A DNA stretch of 64,000 nucleotides from Leptolyngbya sp. SIO1E4 (GCA_010672825.2 JAAHFU020000003.1:1022704-1086703), one strand, 5' to 3'. Positions 34,784 through 44,735 are shown, counted from the stretch's first letter. A program made the numbers and translations. The notes: a model not told the origin generated them from the letters alone.

Positions 34784-35686
34784 ATGTTAACAACCCCAAA
34801 ACCCACTTTTTCGCGCTTGCCCATGACGCCTCTCTCGATGGCGTTAGTTGGGCTTCTAGCAATTATGTACGGGCCGCTGCTTTGGCACTGGGTAGATGGT
34901 TGGCTTCAGAAATCTATCAGTATTCAGCATGAATACTTTAGCCATGGCCTTTTAGGATTACCCTTTGCAGCTCATTTAGCCTGGACACAGCGCTCTCAAT
35001 GGAAAGCGCTGCCTGAACGCACCCATCCTGCCGGTTTAGGGCTCTTAGGGTTAGGAGCAGTGCTGTACATAAGCCAGCTCTCCGATTGGATGAATATCTC
35101 TTTCCCATTAGTATTGGCAGGCCTGTGCTTGAGCCTCAAGGGGATGCCAGGACTTAAGCTAATGGGCTTTCCGCTGGTGCTGACGGTCTTAGCGACACCT
35201 AGTCAGCTACCCTATCTTATCGAGCCTTACATACTCCCCTTACAGCGTTTTATTGCCAGCGTGGCTGGTTTCATTCTTTTACAAGGCGGCATTGACGTCA
35301 CGGTGGATCAGATTTACCTGCGGGTCAATGATCAGATGGTTGAGGTGGCTCCACATTGTGCTGGGCTTAAGATGCTCTTTACCAGCCTGTATGTCTCCCT
35401 GATTCTGATTCATTGGACCGAGCTTTGGCGCTCTCGTCTACGTACAGGGGTATTCCTAGCGGCAACAGTGTGTCTGAGTGTGACCGGAAACATTATTCGG
35501 AATGCGCTGCTGAGCTACTTTCATGGTGTTAGCAATAAAGCAGCCTTTGTCTGGCTTCACGATAGTTGGGGAGGAGATGTCTACTCCGCTGTCATGTTGC
35601 TATTGCTGATCGTCTTCGTGCGGTTGGTCCAGCGCTATGTGCCCGAACGGTTAGCCATGAATTTAGAGACTGAAGCAACTGTGTAA
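34784..35686 (+). CDS. Cyanoexosortase (exosortase-family membrane transpeptidase)
   Basis: 300 aa polytopic membrane protein with about eight helices. Exosortase catalytic residues are visible: Cys 192 in VAPHCAGLKM, Arg 239 in GNIIRNALL and His 259 in WLHDSWGGD. Exosortases cut and probably re-attach PEP-CTERM proteins during export. The form of the Cys motif and the company of the next gene fit the cyanobacterial type (probably cyanoexosortase B). The gap to the associated protein is 25 nt. No protein with a clear PEP-CTERM tail is encoded in the window, so substrates must lie elsewhere. Confidence 0.9.
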   Translation: MLTTPKPTFSRLPMTPLSMALVGLLAIMYGPLLWHWVDGWLQKSISIQHEYFSHGLLGLPFAAHLAWTQRSQWKALPERTHPAGLGLLGLGAVLYISQLSDWMNISFPLVLAGLCLSLKGMPGLKLMGFPLVLTVLATPSQLPYLIEPYILPLQRFIASVAGFILLQGGIDVTVDQIYLRVNDQMVEVAPHCAGLKMLFTSLYVSLILIHWTELWRSRLRTGVFLAATVCLSVTGNIIRNALLSYFHGVSNKAAFVWLHDSWGGDVYSAVMLLLLIVFVRLVQRYVPERLAMNLETEATV

Positions 35687-35711
35687 TGACGCCGATTCCT
35701 GAGGAAAACCT

Positions 35712-36437
35712 ATGTCAGAAGCTGTAAAGCCGATTTCCAGGGGGAAGCAATTTGTACAGTGGGGACTCATTGCCGTCCTAGCTGCGATCATTGCGATTGC
35801 GACACTCCCTCACTATGTGAGTGGGCAATGGCCTTGGAGCGCGCCACCCAAAGTCCCCCAAATCAACCAGTTGCGCACCTTAATTGAAACCCCCCTGGTT
35901 TTACCGGGCTGGGAAAGAACCTTTCATCAAGAAGTGAGTATCAGTGGCAACTCGTGGAGTCTTGCTGAATATCACATGGCAGAGGGAGACTCAGCTGATC
36001 AGACATCTAGCTTTGCCCTGTTATTACGCCCTCAGCCCTGGCATGACGATAAGCCAGGGGTGGAGTGGGTCGACCTTGTGGGAGCCCAAGGTTGGCAAGT
36101 GAATGACTTGCACCATCTTCGGTTTTCGGTGACTGACAGTAATGATGCTGCCCTGCAGCTGACAACTCGATATTTTCGAGGGTTGGGTGAGGACGCTACC
36201 TTCGCTGTGATGCAGTGGTATGCCTGGCCAACTGGAGGGCATCCTTCTCCTGGGAAATGGTTTTGGGCAGACCAAATGCGTCAGTGGAGTCAGCGAGAAC
36301 GGATGCCCTGGGTTGCGGTCAGCCTACTGCTACCCATTGAGCCAGTCGGGGATATTCGCCCTTACTCAGAAACCGCGATCGCGATCGGGCAAGCCGTTCA
36401 GACAAGTCTGATGCAGTCCGCATTCTCCAAAATTTAG
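35712..36437 (+). CDS. Exosortase-associated protein, EpsI-like
   Basis: 241 aa. One N-terminal membrane helix (about 15-37, WGLIAVLAAIIAIATLP) is followed by an extracytoplasmic domain. The pattern LPGWERTFHQEVSISGNSW, a conserved Arg/Gln strand region (FALLLRPQPW) and the late W.WP...PSPGKWFWADQ segment resemble the EpsI/cyanoexosortase-system-associated group. These proteins accompany exosortases; their molecular role is not known. It lies 25 nt after the exosortase and 95 nt before the export-protein gene. The assignment rests heavily on context. Confidence 0.75.
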   Translation: MSEAVKPISRGKQFVQWGLIAVLAAIIAIATLPHYVSGQWPWSAPPKVPQINQLRTLIETPLVLPGWERTFHQEVSISGNSWSLAEYHMAEGDSADQTSSFALLLRPQPWHDDKPGVEWVDLVGAQGWQVNDLHHLRFSVTDSNDAALQLTTRYFRGLGEDATFAVMQWYAWPTGGHPSPGKWFWADQMRQWSQRERMPWVAVSLLLPIEPVGDIRPYSETAIAIGQAVQTSLMQSAFSKI

Positions 36438-36532
36438 TAAATATTGTCACTTTGCCCCATTTTGGGGTTTAGTTAGGAAACGATTCCCACAAGAGCACGT
36501 CTTAGAACCAGAAATGTAATCGTTATGCTTAA

Positions 36533-38149
36533 ATGAATTTGAAAGCGTGCTCCTGTGCTCGACCAATGCGAAAGCTTCCGCCGTCGCTAGTGGATATTAT
36601 TGCTATGTCTTTGTTGGGTTCTCAATCGCGCTTTGAAAAGTTAAGTCTCTTTTACTGGGCGGGCTCAGGGCTTTCTTTAGCATTTTTGCTGCTAGTGCCC
36701 TCACCGTCGGCGTTAGCGGCCTCGAGCTTGTCTAAAGTGCCTCTGACCTCTTCAGAGTCAGAGTTGGCCAACACTTTAGAACCTTTGCCGGAAGATTCTC
36801 CATCGGAAGAGGAGTCCTCATTAGAAGAAGATGCTCCATCCGAAGAAGATGCTCCATCGGAAGAGGAGCCCTCGTTAGAAGAAGAGTCCTCCTCGGAAGA
36901 AGAGCCCTCTTCGTTAGAAGAAGAGCCCTTGTTAGATCGGCCTATCGAGCCTGAAGCTCCTCTTGAAGAAAGTCCTGAAGCGGAGGTAGATGGGGCTGTT
37001 GAGGCGGAAACCGATGCTCTTGAGCAACAAACCGTTCCCACCGAACCGGAGGACTCGTTTGAAAGTGAAGGTCTACCTAGGCCGAATCCTGACTACACTG
37101 CTCCCATCCCGCTGCCGCAGCAGCAACCGAACTTGTCTAACCCTGGTGGCGGCCCCTTCAATCTGATTTTAGGAGAGCCTCAAACACCTGACTTTGAAAC
37201 ATATCGCCTCGGGCCTGGGGATTCTATCTTCGTCAATGTGCGTCAGTTCCCTGACTTAAGCTTCCAGGCAACTTTGGACCTTCAGGGCAATGTCGTTGTT
37301 CCCCTGCAAGGAGTCACACCTCTCGGTGGATTAACGTTACAAGAAGCAGGTAACCTGGTTGGCCAAATCTATAATCAGTATGTAGTTGGGCCAGATGTAG
37401 GCATTACGCTAGTGGCTCAGCGAGGGGTAGAAGTCACTATTCTGGGAGAAGTCGTCAGGCCTGGATTTTATCCCTTGGGGGCACCTCAAATCTCATCGGC
37501 CCTGCTGACTGCTGGAGGAACAACGGGACAAGCTGACCTACGTTCTGTGATGATTCAGCGTCGCCTGCCCGATGGGCAACTGCTAGAGCGTGCGGTTGAT
37601 CTATTTACTCCCCTGAAAGATGGACAAGAACTTCCTGATGTTGCATTGCAAGACGGGGATGTCATTATTGTAGAGCGTCTTGATCCAGCAGCTTTGGATG
37701 AATACGATCGTGCGTTAGTCTCTCGTTCCACCATTGCCCAACCCACTATTACCGTGCGTCTTCTTAATTACGGTGCCAACAGAACCAGAGGTACAGGAGG
37801 GGGGCTCACAGCCATTGAACTCCCTAATGGCAGCCGGTTCGCCGATGCCCTTGTCAGCGTAAACGTAAACCCTGATACGGCAAGGCTTCGTCGAATTGCA
37901 CTCATTCGCTTTGACGAGGAGGCAGGCCAGGCAATTTCAACGACTCTAGACGGGAATCAGGCTTTTCGGGGAGATCCCTCTGAAAACCCCCCGTTGCAAG
38001 ATAATGACGTTATCATCGTTGACCGTAATTTAGTGACTCGCATTACTTATGCGTTGAATACTGTCACGCAGCCATTTAGGGATGTGCTGGGATTCTTGCT
38101 TTTCTTCGATTCCTTAGCGGATTCCGCCGAAAATATATTTGGCCCTTAG
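36533..38149 (+). CDS. Polysaccharide export protein, Wza/SLBB type
   Basis: 538 aa outer-membrane-type export protein. A signal-like segment (about 40-62, ending PSALA) is followed by an acidic Ser-Glu-Glu repeat (about 85-135) and a Pro-rich linker. The polysaccharide-export domain starts near 226 (YRLGPGDSIFVNVRQFPDL) with GNVVVPLQGVTPLGG, then SLBB segments (VTILGEVVRPGFYPL, LLTAGGTTGQADL). A hydrophobic helix (about 510-530) sits near the end. The ATG at 36533 is used here; Met 25 is an alternative that still keeps the signal. Such proteins form the outer pore for capsule or slime polysaccharides together with the Wzc-like protein encoded next. No lipobox Cys is evident. Confidence 0.88.
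   Translation: MNLKACSCARPMRKLPPSLVDIIAMSLLGSQSRFEKLSLFYWAGSGLSLAFLLLVPSPSALAASSLSKVPLTSSESELANTLEPLPEDSPSEEESSLEEDAPSEEDAPSEEEPSLEEESSSEEEPSSLEEEPLLDRPIEPEAPLEESPEAEVDGAVEAETDALEQQTVPTEPEDSFESEGLPRPNPDYTAPIPLPQQQPNLSNPGGGPFNLILGEPQTPDFETYRLGPGDSIFVNVRQFPDLSFQATLDLQGNVVVPLQGVTPLGGLTLQEAGNLVGQIYNQYVVGPDVGITLVAQRGVEVTILGEVVRPGFYPLGAPQISSALLTAGGTTGQADLRSVMIQRRLPDGQLLERAVDLFTPLKDGQELPDVALQDGDVIIVERLDPAALDEYDRALVSRSTIAQPTITVRLLNYGANRTRGTGGGLTAIELPNGSRFADALVSVNVNPDTARLRRIALIRFDEEAGQAISTTLDGNQAFRGDPSENPPLQDNDVIIVDRNLVTRITYALNTVTQPFRDVLGFLLFFDSLADSAENIFGP
36790..36935 (+). repeat. Acidic Ser-Glu coding repeat
   Basis: Imperfect 12-15-nt units built from gaagaggag, tcctcattagaa and gatgctccatcc encode repeats such as PSEEESLEEDA in the export protein. 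The tract is low complexity and likely to vary in length between strains. It lies before the export domain, in the mature N-terminal region. Confidence 0.8.
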
Positions 38150-38269
38150 TATTATTAAGGAATGGGTCTTCGCTATTCGGTAGAGAAGATACGTGTGCAC
38201 CATCAGGACAAGCTAATCTAATCATCAACCGTCTTCCTAAATCGCCCATTGATTTGAAAGAGCTATATC

Positions 38270-40477
38270 ATGGTACTCCCGCTCCTTAAACGTTATGTTT
38301 TAGCCCTCCAACGGTATAAGTGGGCAGGTCTTGCTGGTTTTCTTGGGGTCTTAGGCGCATCTAGCGTTATTGCAATCCAACCGCCCCCCGAAGAGCAATT
38401 TGAATCTGAAGGCGTCCTCGTTCAAAATGCTCCGGTGGTCGCCTTCACAGTGACTGGTGTGGAGCTGCAGCAGCAAGGACAGGGAATCATTACAGAAGAT
38501 TTTTTGCTGGCGGATATCTTATTAGAGCAGGCTTCCCAACAGTTGCAGCAGCTCGGATTTGATATTCAGCCAAGGCAGATTCAGAACAATACTGGCATCG
38601 ATATTGCATCAGAAGGAGAACGCTTACAGCAGGTTACCGTTAGGCACACTGCTGACAGCCCTGAAGAAGCAGAAGCCGTTCTCACGGTTTTGTTTCAGGG
38701 CATGGTTGAACTAAGCCGTGTGACCAATCGGGCCCGATTGGGGGCAATTGTAGAAGCCTTGAATGAGCGTTTACCTGAGGTTGAGGGAGAACTGCGACAG
38801 GCAGAGCAAGCCTTAGAAGCCTATGATCGCCTTGAAGGCCCAGCAATTCAGGCGGCACTAGACGGGAGTTTACTTGCTGCTATTTCTGGCAGTCAAAATC
38901 AGCGTCGTCAAAACCTGATTACGCTAGCAGGAATGGAAGCACAGATGCGGAGTTTGCAGGCACGACTGGGGCTATCTCCTAGTGAAGCCTATGCATCTTC
39001 TGCCCTGAGTGCTGATCCAATTTTGGCGCAGCTCCGAGCCAGAATCTACGAGGCAGAAACTCAGAGAGAGCTGCTTTCTCAAGACTTAAGACCCGCTCAC
39101 CCGACGATGGTTGAGCTCGATAAGAACCTAGCCGCTTACGATCAACTCTTGCAAGAGAGGGCCGCTGAGATCATCGGCGGCGGGGGGCAGTTGGCAGCCA
39201 TCCCAAGTGGTAATGCTGTGCGTCAGAGCAGTAACCTTGATCCGGCTCGGGCAGAGTTAGCCAATCAGCTTGTGGGCTTAAGTACCGAACGAGATGCTTT
39301 GATTCAGCAACAGCAAGTCCTAGCAGAATCAGAAGTCCAGCTTAGGGAACAGTATGCACGGCTTCCCAATAAGCAGCTTGAACGCGATCGCTTGGCACAG
39401 CAAGTCGCTCTAAAGCGAGCTTTATATGATCAGATTCAAGCTAAGCGCATTGATGCCCAGGCAGCCGAAGCTGAAACAGTCAGTAGCTTGTCTGTTGCGA
39501 GTCCTCCTTCCACCTCCACTGTTGATGTAGAAGAGACCAACCCTGCCATGGTCTTGCTAATTGGTGCCCTGCTGGGACTTGTCGTAGGCGGTGGGATTGT
39601 CTACCTTCTCGACATGCTCGATTCCACAATTCGCACCTACGAGGATTTAGACAAGCTGTTTGAGGATCAGGATGTCCCGCTACTCGGATTAATTCCAGAG
39701 ATGTCATCCCGGCGGGGTCAACCAGCCTTAGCTCTGATCACTGATCCCAACCATGCCTGCAATGACATTTATGAACGGTTACGCACGAATCTTCAGCTTT
39801 CTGGCTTGCAGATGAGTGAGGGTAAGGTTCCCCACACGATTCTCATTACTAGCACCTCTGATCAGGAAGGCAAAACCACGACTGCCTTTAATTTGGGTAT
39901 GGCTTCAGCCCGCGCTGGACGCAGAACCCTCATTATAGAAATGGATTTGAGGGCACCCTCGCAAGTTAGGCGGTTAGGGCTTAAGCCAGACGGTCAAGCA
40001 GTTTTGGAACCCCTGCGATACTATGGCGGCTACCTTTCTGACCCGGTTCAGATGGTGCCTGGCATTGCGAATTTTTACGTCTCACCAGGGGTAGGACCAC
40101 AGCGCAACCCAGCTGCAATCCTTGATTCGAGCGAGCTTTCACGCTTTCTAAAGGATGTTAAGGCTCGATTTGATTTTGTTATTTTAGATGCGCCTCACCT
40201 GACTAGTAGCAACGACGCCATGTTGCTAGAGCCTAAGAGCGATGGGATGATTATTGTGACGCGGCCTGACTTTACAGAAAAACCGATCCTTACGACGACT
40301 TTAGAGCAAATTGAGGAAAATGACGATGTCCGGCTGCTAGGGGCTGTTATCAACGGCGCGAAAATTCCCATTGATGAAGCTCAACGGAAGGAAGAGGAAT
40401 TTGCTGCCCGCAACGACCTAGAGGATGAAGAAATGACAGCCGAGGATGTGCCCATTTACACCTCCGTTGACTTTTAA
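38270..40477 (+). CDS. Wzc-like polysaccharide copolymerase with BY-kinase-type ATPase
   Basis: 735 aa. The first membrane helix is at about 18-36, the periplasmic Wzz-type domain with long coiled coils at about 40-410, the second helix at about 425-447 (LIGALLGLVVGGGIVYLL) and the cytoplasmic ATPase at about 490-700. Walker A is STSDQEGKTTT with Lys 535, Walker A' IIEMDLRAP and Walker B FVILDAPHL. It would control polysaccharide chain length and drive export through the SLBB protein. The C-terminus has one Tyr (PIYTSVDF) and not the Tyr cluster used for autophosphorylation in classical Wzc, so kinase activity is uncertain. The prolyl oligopeptidase gene begins 11 nt after its stop. Confidence 0.9.
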   Translation: MVLPLLKRYVLALQRYKWAGLAGFLGVLGASSVIAIQPPPEEQFESEGVLVQNAPVVAFTVTGVELQQQGQGIITEDFLLADILLEQASQQLQQLGFDIQPRQIQNNTGIDIASEGERLQQVTVRHTADSPEEAEAVLTVLFQGMVELSRVTNRARLGAIVEALNERLPEVEGELRQAEQALEAYDRLEGPAIQAALDGSLLAAISGSQNQRRQNLITLAGMEAQMRSLQARLGLSPSEAYASSALSADPILAQLRARIYEAETQRELLSQDLRPAHPTMVELDKNLAAYDQLLQERAAEIIGGGGQLAAIPSGNAVRQSSNLDPARAELANQLVGLSTERDALIQQQQVLAESEVQLREQYARLPNKQLERDRLAQQVALKRALYDQIQAKRIDAQAAEAETVSSLSVASPPSTSTVDVEETNPAMVLLIGALLGLVVGGGIVYLLDMLDSTIRTYEDLDKLFEDQDVPLLGLIPEMSSRRGQPALALITDPNHACNDIYERLRTNLQLSGLQMSEGKVPHTILITSTSDQEGKTTTAFNLGMASARAGRRTLIIEMDLRAPSQVRRLGLKPDGQAVLEPLRYYGGYLSDPVQMVPGIANFYVSPGVGPQRNPAAILDSSELSRFLKDVKARFDFVILDAPHLTSSNDAMLLEPKSDGMIIVTRPDFTEKPILTTTLEQIEENDDVRLLGAVINGAKIPIDEAQRKEEEFAARNDLEDEEMTAEDVPIYTSVDF

Positions 40478-40488
40478 GCTGGCCTGAT

Positions 40489-42549
40489 ATGCCCTTCACC
40501 TATCCTGATAGCCGACGTAGCAATCAGATTGATACCTATCATGGCGTTGAGGTACCTGACCCCTATCGCTGGTTAGAGGAGCCTCAATCTGAAGAAAGCC
40601 GTGCCTGGATTGACGCTCAAAACTTACTCACATTTCAATACCTTACGGGTCTTTCTGGGCGCGCATCCCTGAAGCAACGACTGACAAAGCTGTGGAACTA
40701 CGAGCGCTATAGTCTCCCATTTCAGCGGGGTGGGCGATATTTCTTCTCTAAGAATAATGGCCTTCAGAATCAGAGTGTTCTGTATACTTTGCCAAGTCTT
40801 GAGGCCGAACCTCGCGTTCTCCTTGATCCGAATGCTCTGTCAGAAGATGGAACAATCGCCCTCCAAGGAATTACCATTAGCGAGGATGGAGCTTATCTTG
40901 CTTACGGCCTTTCCAATTCTGGCTCAGACTGGATGGAATGGAGAGTGCGGCACATTGACACGGGCAAAGACTTAAGCGATCGCATCCAGTGGGTCAAGTT
41001 TTCTGGGGCAGCGTGGACCCATGATAACCAGGGCTTTTTCTATAGTCGCTATGATGAACCCACAGAAAGCACCCAATTAGAGGCCGTTAACTATTATCAG
41101 AAACTCCATTACCACCGGTTGGGTACACCCCAATCAGAGGACGTGTTGATATATGAGCGACCTGATCAAAAAGAATGGGGGTTTAGCGGCAGTGTAACCG
41201 ATGATGGATGCTATCTCATTGTGTCTGTTTGGCAGGGCACAGATCCCCGTAATCTTATTTTCTATAAGGATCTGACGGTTCCTGATAGCCCAGTTGTTGA
41301 ACTCATCTCAGATTTTGAGGCAGAATTCAGCTTCATTGAGAACGACGGAAACCTGTTCTGGTTCCGGACAGATCTGGAGGCCCCCAAAGGTAAAGTCATT
41401 GCCATCGACACCACACAGCCAGCGCGAGAACATTGGCGTGAAGTGCTTCCAGAGTCAACAAACACGTTACAAAGTGTTGGGGTGTTAAATCATCAGTTTG
41501 TGGCGAATTATTTGCAAGACGCCCGATCTCAAGTCAGAATTTTTGACTTGCAAGGACACTTTATCCGTGACGTTGACTTGCCCGGCATTGGCTCCGTCAG
41601 CGGATTCGACGGTAAACGGGAAGATACTGAAACCTTTTACAGTTTCACGAGCTTTACCACCCCCAACACCCTCTATCGCTATGATCTGGTAACGGGGGAA
41701 AGTACTCTATACCGCCAACCTCAAGTCGACTTTACCCCTGGGGCTTATGAAACCCATCAAGTGTTCTTTAGCAGTCGGGACGGCACCCGTATCCCGATGT
41801 TTATCACCCATAAAACGGGGCTTGTATTAGACGGTCAAAACCCTACCCTTCTCTATGGTTACGGAGGGTTTGGGATTCCTCTAACGCCAGGATTCTCTGT
41901 GAGTAACTTGGTGTGGATGGAGATGGGGGGTGTTTATGCTGTACCCAACTTACGGGGCGGTGGTGAATATGGCGAAGATTGGCACCTGGCAGGCACCAAA
42001 CTCAATAAGCAAACGGTTTTTGATGACTTCGTAGCTGCGGCTGAGTGGTTGATCGCCCATCAGTATACGACTCCAGCTAAGCTAGCCATTATGGGTGGAA
42101 GCAATGGTGGGCTGCTGGTGGGGGCTTCTATCGTACAGCGACCTGAGCTGTTTGGGGCAGCGCTCCCTGCAGTCGGCGTTCTGGATATGCTGCGATTCAA
42201 TCAATTCACCATTGGCTGGGCTTGGGAGTCAGACTATGGCTCTCCTCAAAATGAGGCAGAATTCAAGGCATTACTGGCTTATTCTCCCTTGCATAACCTG
42301 AAGCCGCAGACAGCTTACCCAGCTACGCTAATTACAACTGCAGATCATGATGATCGCGTTGTCCCCGCCCATAGCTTTAAATTTGCGGCCGCCCTCCAAG
42401 CCGCGCACCAAGGAGAGGCACCAGTATTGATTCGGATTGACACAAAAGCGGGTCATGGTGCCGGTAAACCAACAACCAAAACGATTGAGGAAGTTGCGGA
42501 CAAATGGGCATTCCTGGCTGAAAATTTGCAGATCCCTGTGGATGTTTAG
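40489..42549 (+). CDS. Prolyl oligopeptidase (S9A)
   Basis: 686 aa serine peptidase that cuts short peptides after proline. The beginning FTYPDSRRSNQIDTYHG and VPDPYRWLEEP are typical. A beta-propeller (about 70-400) precedes the hydrolase domain. The catalytic triad is Ser 538 in MGGSNGGLLV, an Asp in DHDDRVVP (619-622) and His 656 in KAGHGAGKP. The length fits the cytosolic S9A family; no signal peptide is seen. The 11-nt gap to the Wzc-like gene makes co-transcription likely, which is unusual company for this enzyme. Confidence 0.95.
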   Translation: MPFTYPDSRRSNQIDTYHGVEVPDPYRWLEEPQSEESRAWIDAQNLLTFQYLTGLSGRASLKQRLTKLWNYERYSLPFQRGGRYFFSKNNGLQNQSVLYTLPSLEAEPRVLLDPNALSEDGTIALQGITISEDGAYLAYGLSNSGSDWMEWRVRHIDTGKDLSDRIQWVKFSGAAWTHDNQGFFYSRYDEPTESTQLEAVNYYQKLHYHRLGTPQSEDVLIYERPDQKEWGFSGSVTDDGCYLIVSVWQGTDPRNLIFYKDLTVPDSPVVELISDFEAEFSFIENDGNLFWFRTDLEAPKGKVIAIDTTQPAREHWREVLPESTNTLQSVGVLNHQFVANYLQDARSQVRIFDLQGHFIRDVDLPGIGSVSGFDGKREDTETFYSFTSFTTPNTLYRYDLVTGESTLYRQPQVDFTPGAYETHQVFFSSRDGTRIPMFITHKTGLVLDGQNPTLLYGYGGFGIPLTPGFSVSNLVWMEMGGVYAVPNLRGGGEYGEDWHLAGTKLNKQTVFDDFVAAAEWLIAHQYTTPAKLAIMGGSNGGLLVGASIVQRPELFGAALPAVGVLDMLRFNQFTIGWAWESDYGSPQNEAEFKALLAYSPLHNLKPQTAYPATLITTADHDDRVVPAHSFKFAAALQAAHQGEAPVLIRIDTKAGHGAGKPTTKTIEEVADKWAFLAENLQIPVDV

Positions 42550-42791
42550 GCAGAGGGTGAGGGCGCGATCGCGGTGATTACTACGTCTAGATAATTGATG
42601 GGTGGGCGTATTTCCAAAGGTCTTGGCAAAGGCCAGAGGCCCCCATGTTGTATGGATAACAGCCAAACAAGCCCCGATTTGACGCCCTAAGAATTGGCAC
42701 ATAAAATTGGCACATCGCAGGGTAAGCAGTTACCGTTTGAAGATGCATTTCAGATACTTACTGTTTACGCTATCTGCAACGATAACTTCCC

Positions 42792-44675
42792 ATGCACAGT
42801 GCTTACATTACCCAGGTGGGCCAGTTTCTGCCCGGTGCCTCCATCCCGAATGACAAGATAGAAGCTTACCTGGGTAAGATCAACGGCAAACCTTCTAAGG
42901 TGCGGCGGCGCATTCTTGCCAGTAACGGTATTCAATTCCGTCATTACGCGCTCGACCAGCGCCAGCAGACTACTCATCTCAATCACCAGATGGCTGCTTT
43001 GGCGGTGCGCGATGTCCTAGGTCGAGCAAATCTGCCCCCTGCTGCGGTGGATCTTCTCTGTGCTGCCACTACTTGGCCAGACCTGTTGGTTCCTGGTTTT
43101 GCCAGTATGGTGCATGGCGAATTAACAGAACTGCCTCCATTAGAGGCAACCAGCCATCAAGGAGTCTGCTGTGCGGGCATGGCTGCGCTCAAATACGCAG
43201 CGACCCAAGTTGCCCGTGGAGAAAAGCACTGTGCGATCGCGGTCGCTTCCGAATTGGCATCACGGCTCTTCAAACATACGCAGTTTGAAGTTCAGCCAGA
43301 CATTCAGGCGGGTAAGGCTCTGCCCTTTGATACGGAATTTTTACGCTGGATGCTATCGGACGGGGCTGGGGCAATGGTCGTGCGCGATCGCCCCAATGCC
43401 AATGGACTCAGCCTTAAAGTTGACTGGATTGAGCTGATCTCTCATGCCAGCGATTACCCCGTATGTATGTATGCAGGCGCTGAAGACATGACGGCGAGTC
43501 ACAGTTGGATGGATTACCCCAGCTACCCTGCAGCTGGAGCCGCTGGGGCCATTCACCTACGCCAAAATATTCGGCTTCTTGATCGGGTCATCCAGCTAGG
43601 CGTTGAAGGGTGGCTGCGCTTAATTGAAACCGGGCGGGTACAGCCCGACGATATCGACTGGCTGCTATGCCACTACTCTTCCCATTTCTTTCGAGGGCAA
43701 ATTGTAGAGCTGTTAGAAAAAGCCCACTGTATGATTCCTGAAGAAAAGTGGTTTACCAATCTCTATAGTCGGGGTAATACGGGCTGCGCTTCGATTTACC
43801 TCATGCTTGAAGAGTTATTCAGCAGCGGCAAGCTACAACCGGGGCAAAAGATTTTAGGGTTTGTGCCTGAGAGTGGACGTTTCACGACAGCTTATTTCCA
43901 GCTAACGGTCATAGACGGGCAATCGTCAGCAATCGCCTGCTCGTCAGAAAATTCTGCCAGCAGCCCGACTACCTCAGAATTAGAAATCTCGACTATCGCT
44001 ACAGCCTCAAACATCACTACTGAAAATGTGGGAGCTGACTTGCTGCGACAACTCACCCTGACCTGGCTCGACTTCGAGCATCATTTGCAAAGGGTGCCGC
44101 TGATTCGCCGTCTCAACCGAGGTGAATTTACTGTAGAAGACTACAAAGCCCTCCTACGAAACCTGCGACCTCAGGTGGTAGAAGGAGCACGCTGGATTAC
44201 CCGGGCAGCCTCTAACATGACGGACTTTGAGATGCGATCGCGCTTCATTGGTCATGCCCAAGACGAGCATCGGGATTTTCAAATGCTAGAGCATAACTAT
44301 GTATCGGTGGGGGGAAACCTAGCAGAAATTGTAGCTGCAGACAAGAATATCGGCAGCGAGGCTCTTTCAGCCTTTATCTTCCATCAAGCTTCGCATGAAA
44401 ATCCGATTGATCTCATCGGCAGCATGTTCATCATTGAGGGGTTAGGCAATCGGCTAGCCGGACAGTGGGCTGAGCAAATTCAGAGATCGCTAGGGTTGCG
44501 ACGGGATCAAGTCTCCTTTTTGGCCTACCACAGCGATCACGACGAGAACCACATTGGCAAACTCGACGCCATTATTCACGCTACGTGGATGACACCTGAA
44601 CTGGCTACCCGCATTGTCAAGACCGCCCAGGTAACTGCCCGTCTTTATCGTCTGCAATTGGAAGAAATCTCGTGA
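42792..44675 (+). CDS. Fusion: DarB/StlD-like ketosynthase III plus heme-oxygenase-like diiron oxidase domain
   Basis: 627 aa. Residues 1-375 are a KAS III-type ketosynthase with triad Cys 127 (VCCAGM), His 294 (LLCHYS) and Asn 329 (RGNTG). Details such as IEAYLGKINGKPSKVRRR, FLRWMLSDGAGA and SIYLMLEELF..GKL match the DarB/StlD branch that makes dialkylresorcinols and stilbenes (from memory of the family). A Ser/Thr-rich linker (about 376-412) leads to residues 415-627, an all-helical domain like the 'iron-containing redox enzyme' (heme-oxygenase-like) group. Candidate metal ligands are Glu 464, His 488/Glu 492, Glu 549 and His 580/Asp 584/His 587. The fusion suggests condensation coupled to oxidation, for example aromatisation or decarboxylation, of an acyl product; that is inference. 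The next gene follows after 60 nt. Confidence 0.85.
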   Translation: MHSAYITQVGQFLPGASIPNDKIEAYLGKINGKPSKVRRRILASNGIQFRHYALDQRQQTTHLNHQMAALAVRDVLGRANLPPAAVDLLCAATTWPDLLVPGFASMVHGELTELPPLEATSHQGVCCAGMAALKYAATQVARGEKHCAIAVASELASRLFKHTQFEVQPDIQAGKALPFDTEFLRWMLSDGAGAMVVRDRPNANGLSLKVDWIELISHASDYPVCMYAGAEDMTASHSWMDYPSYPAAGAAGAIHLRQNIRLLDRVIQLGVEGWLRLIETGRVQPDDIDWLLCHYSSHFFRGQIVELLEKAHCMIPEEKWFTNLYSRGNTGCASIYLMLEELFSSGKLQPGQKILGFVPESGRFTTAYFQLTVIDGQSSAIACSSENSASSPTTSELEISTIATASNITTENVGADLLRQLTLTWLDFEHHLQRVPLIRRLNRGEFTVEDYKALLRNLRPQVVEGARWITRAASNMTDFEMRSRFIGHAQDEHRDFQMLEHNYVSVGGNLAEIVAADKNIGSEALSAFIFHQASHENPIDLIGSMFIIEGLGNRLAGQWAEQIQRSLGLRRDQVSFLAYHSDHDENHIGKLDAIIHATWMTPELATRIVKTAQVTARLYRLQLEEIS

Positions 44676-44735
44676 TCGCTTCATCGTAGCGAGACATGAG
44701 CGATGCATACACGTTGATTTTGCCTAGTCTCCCTG

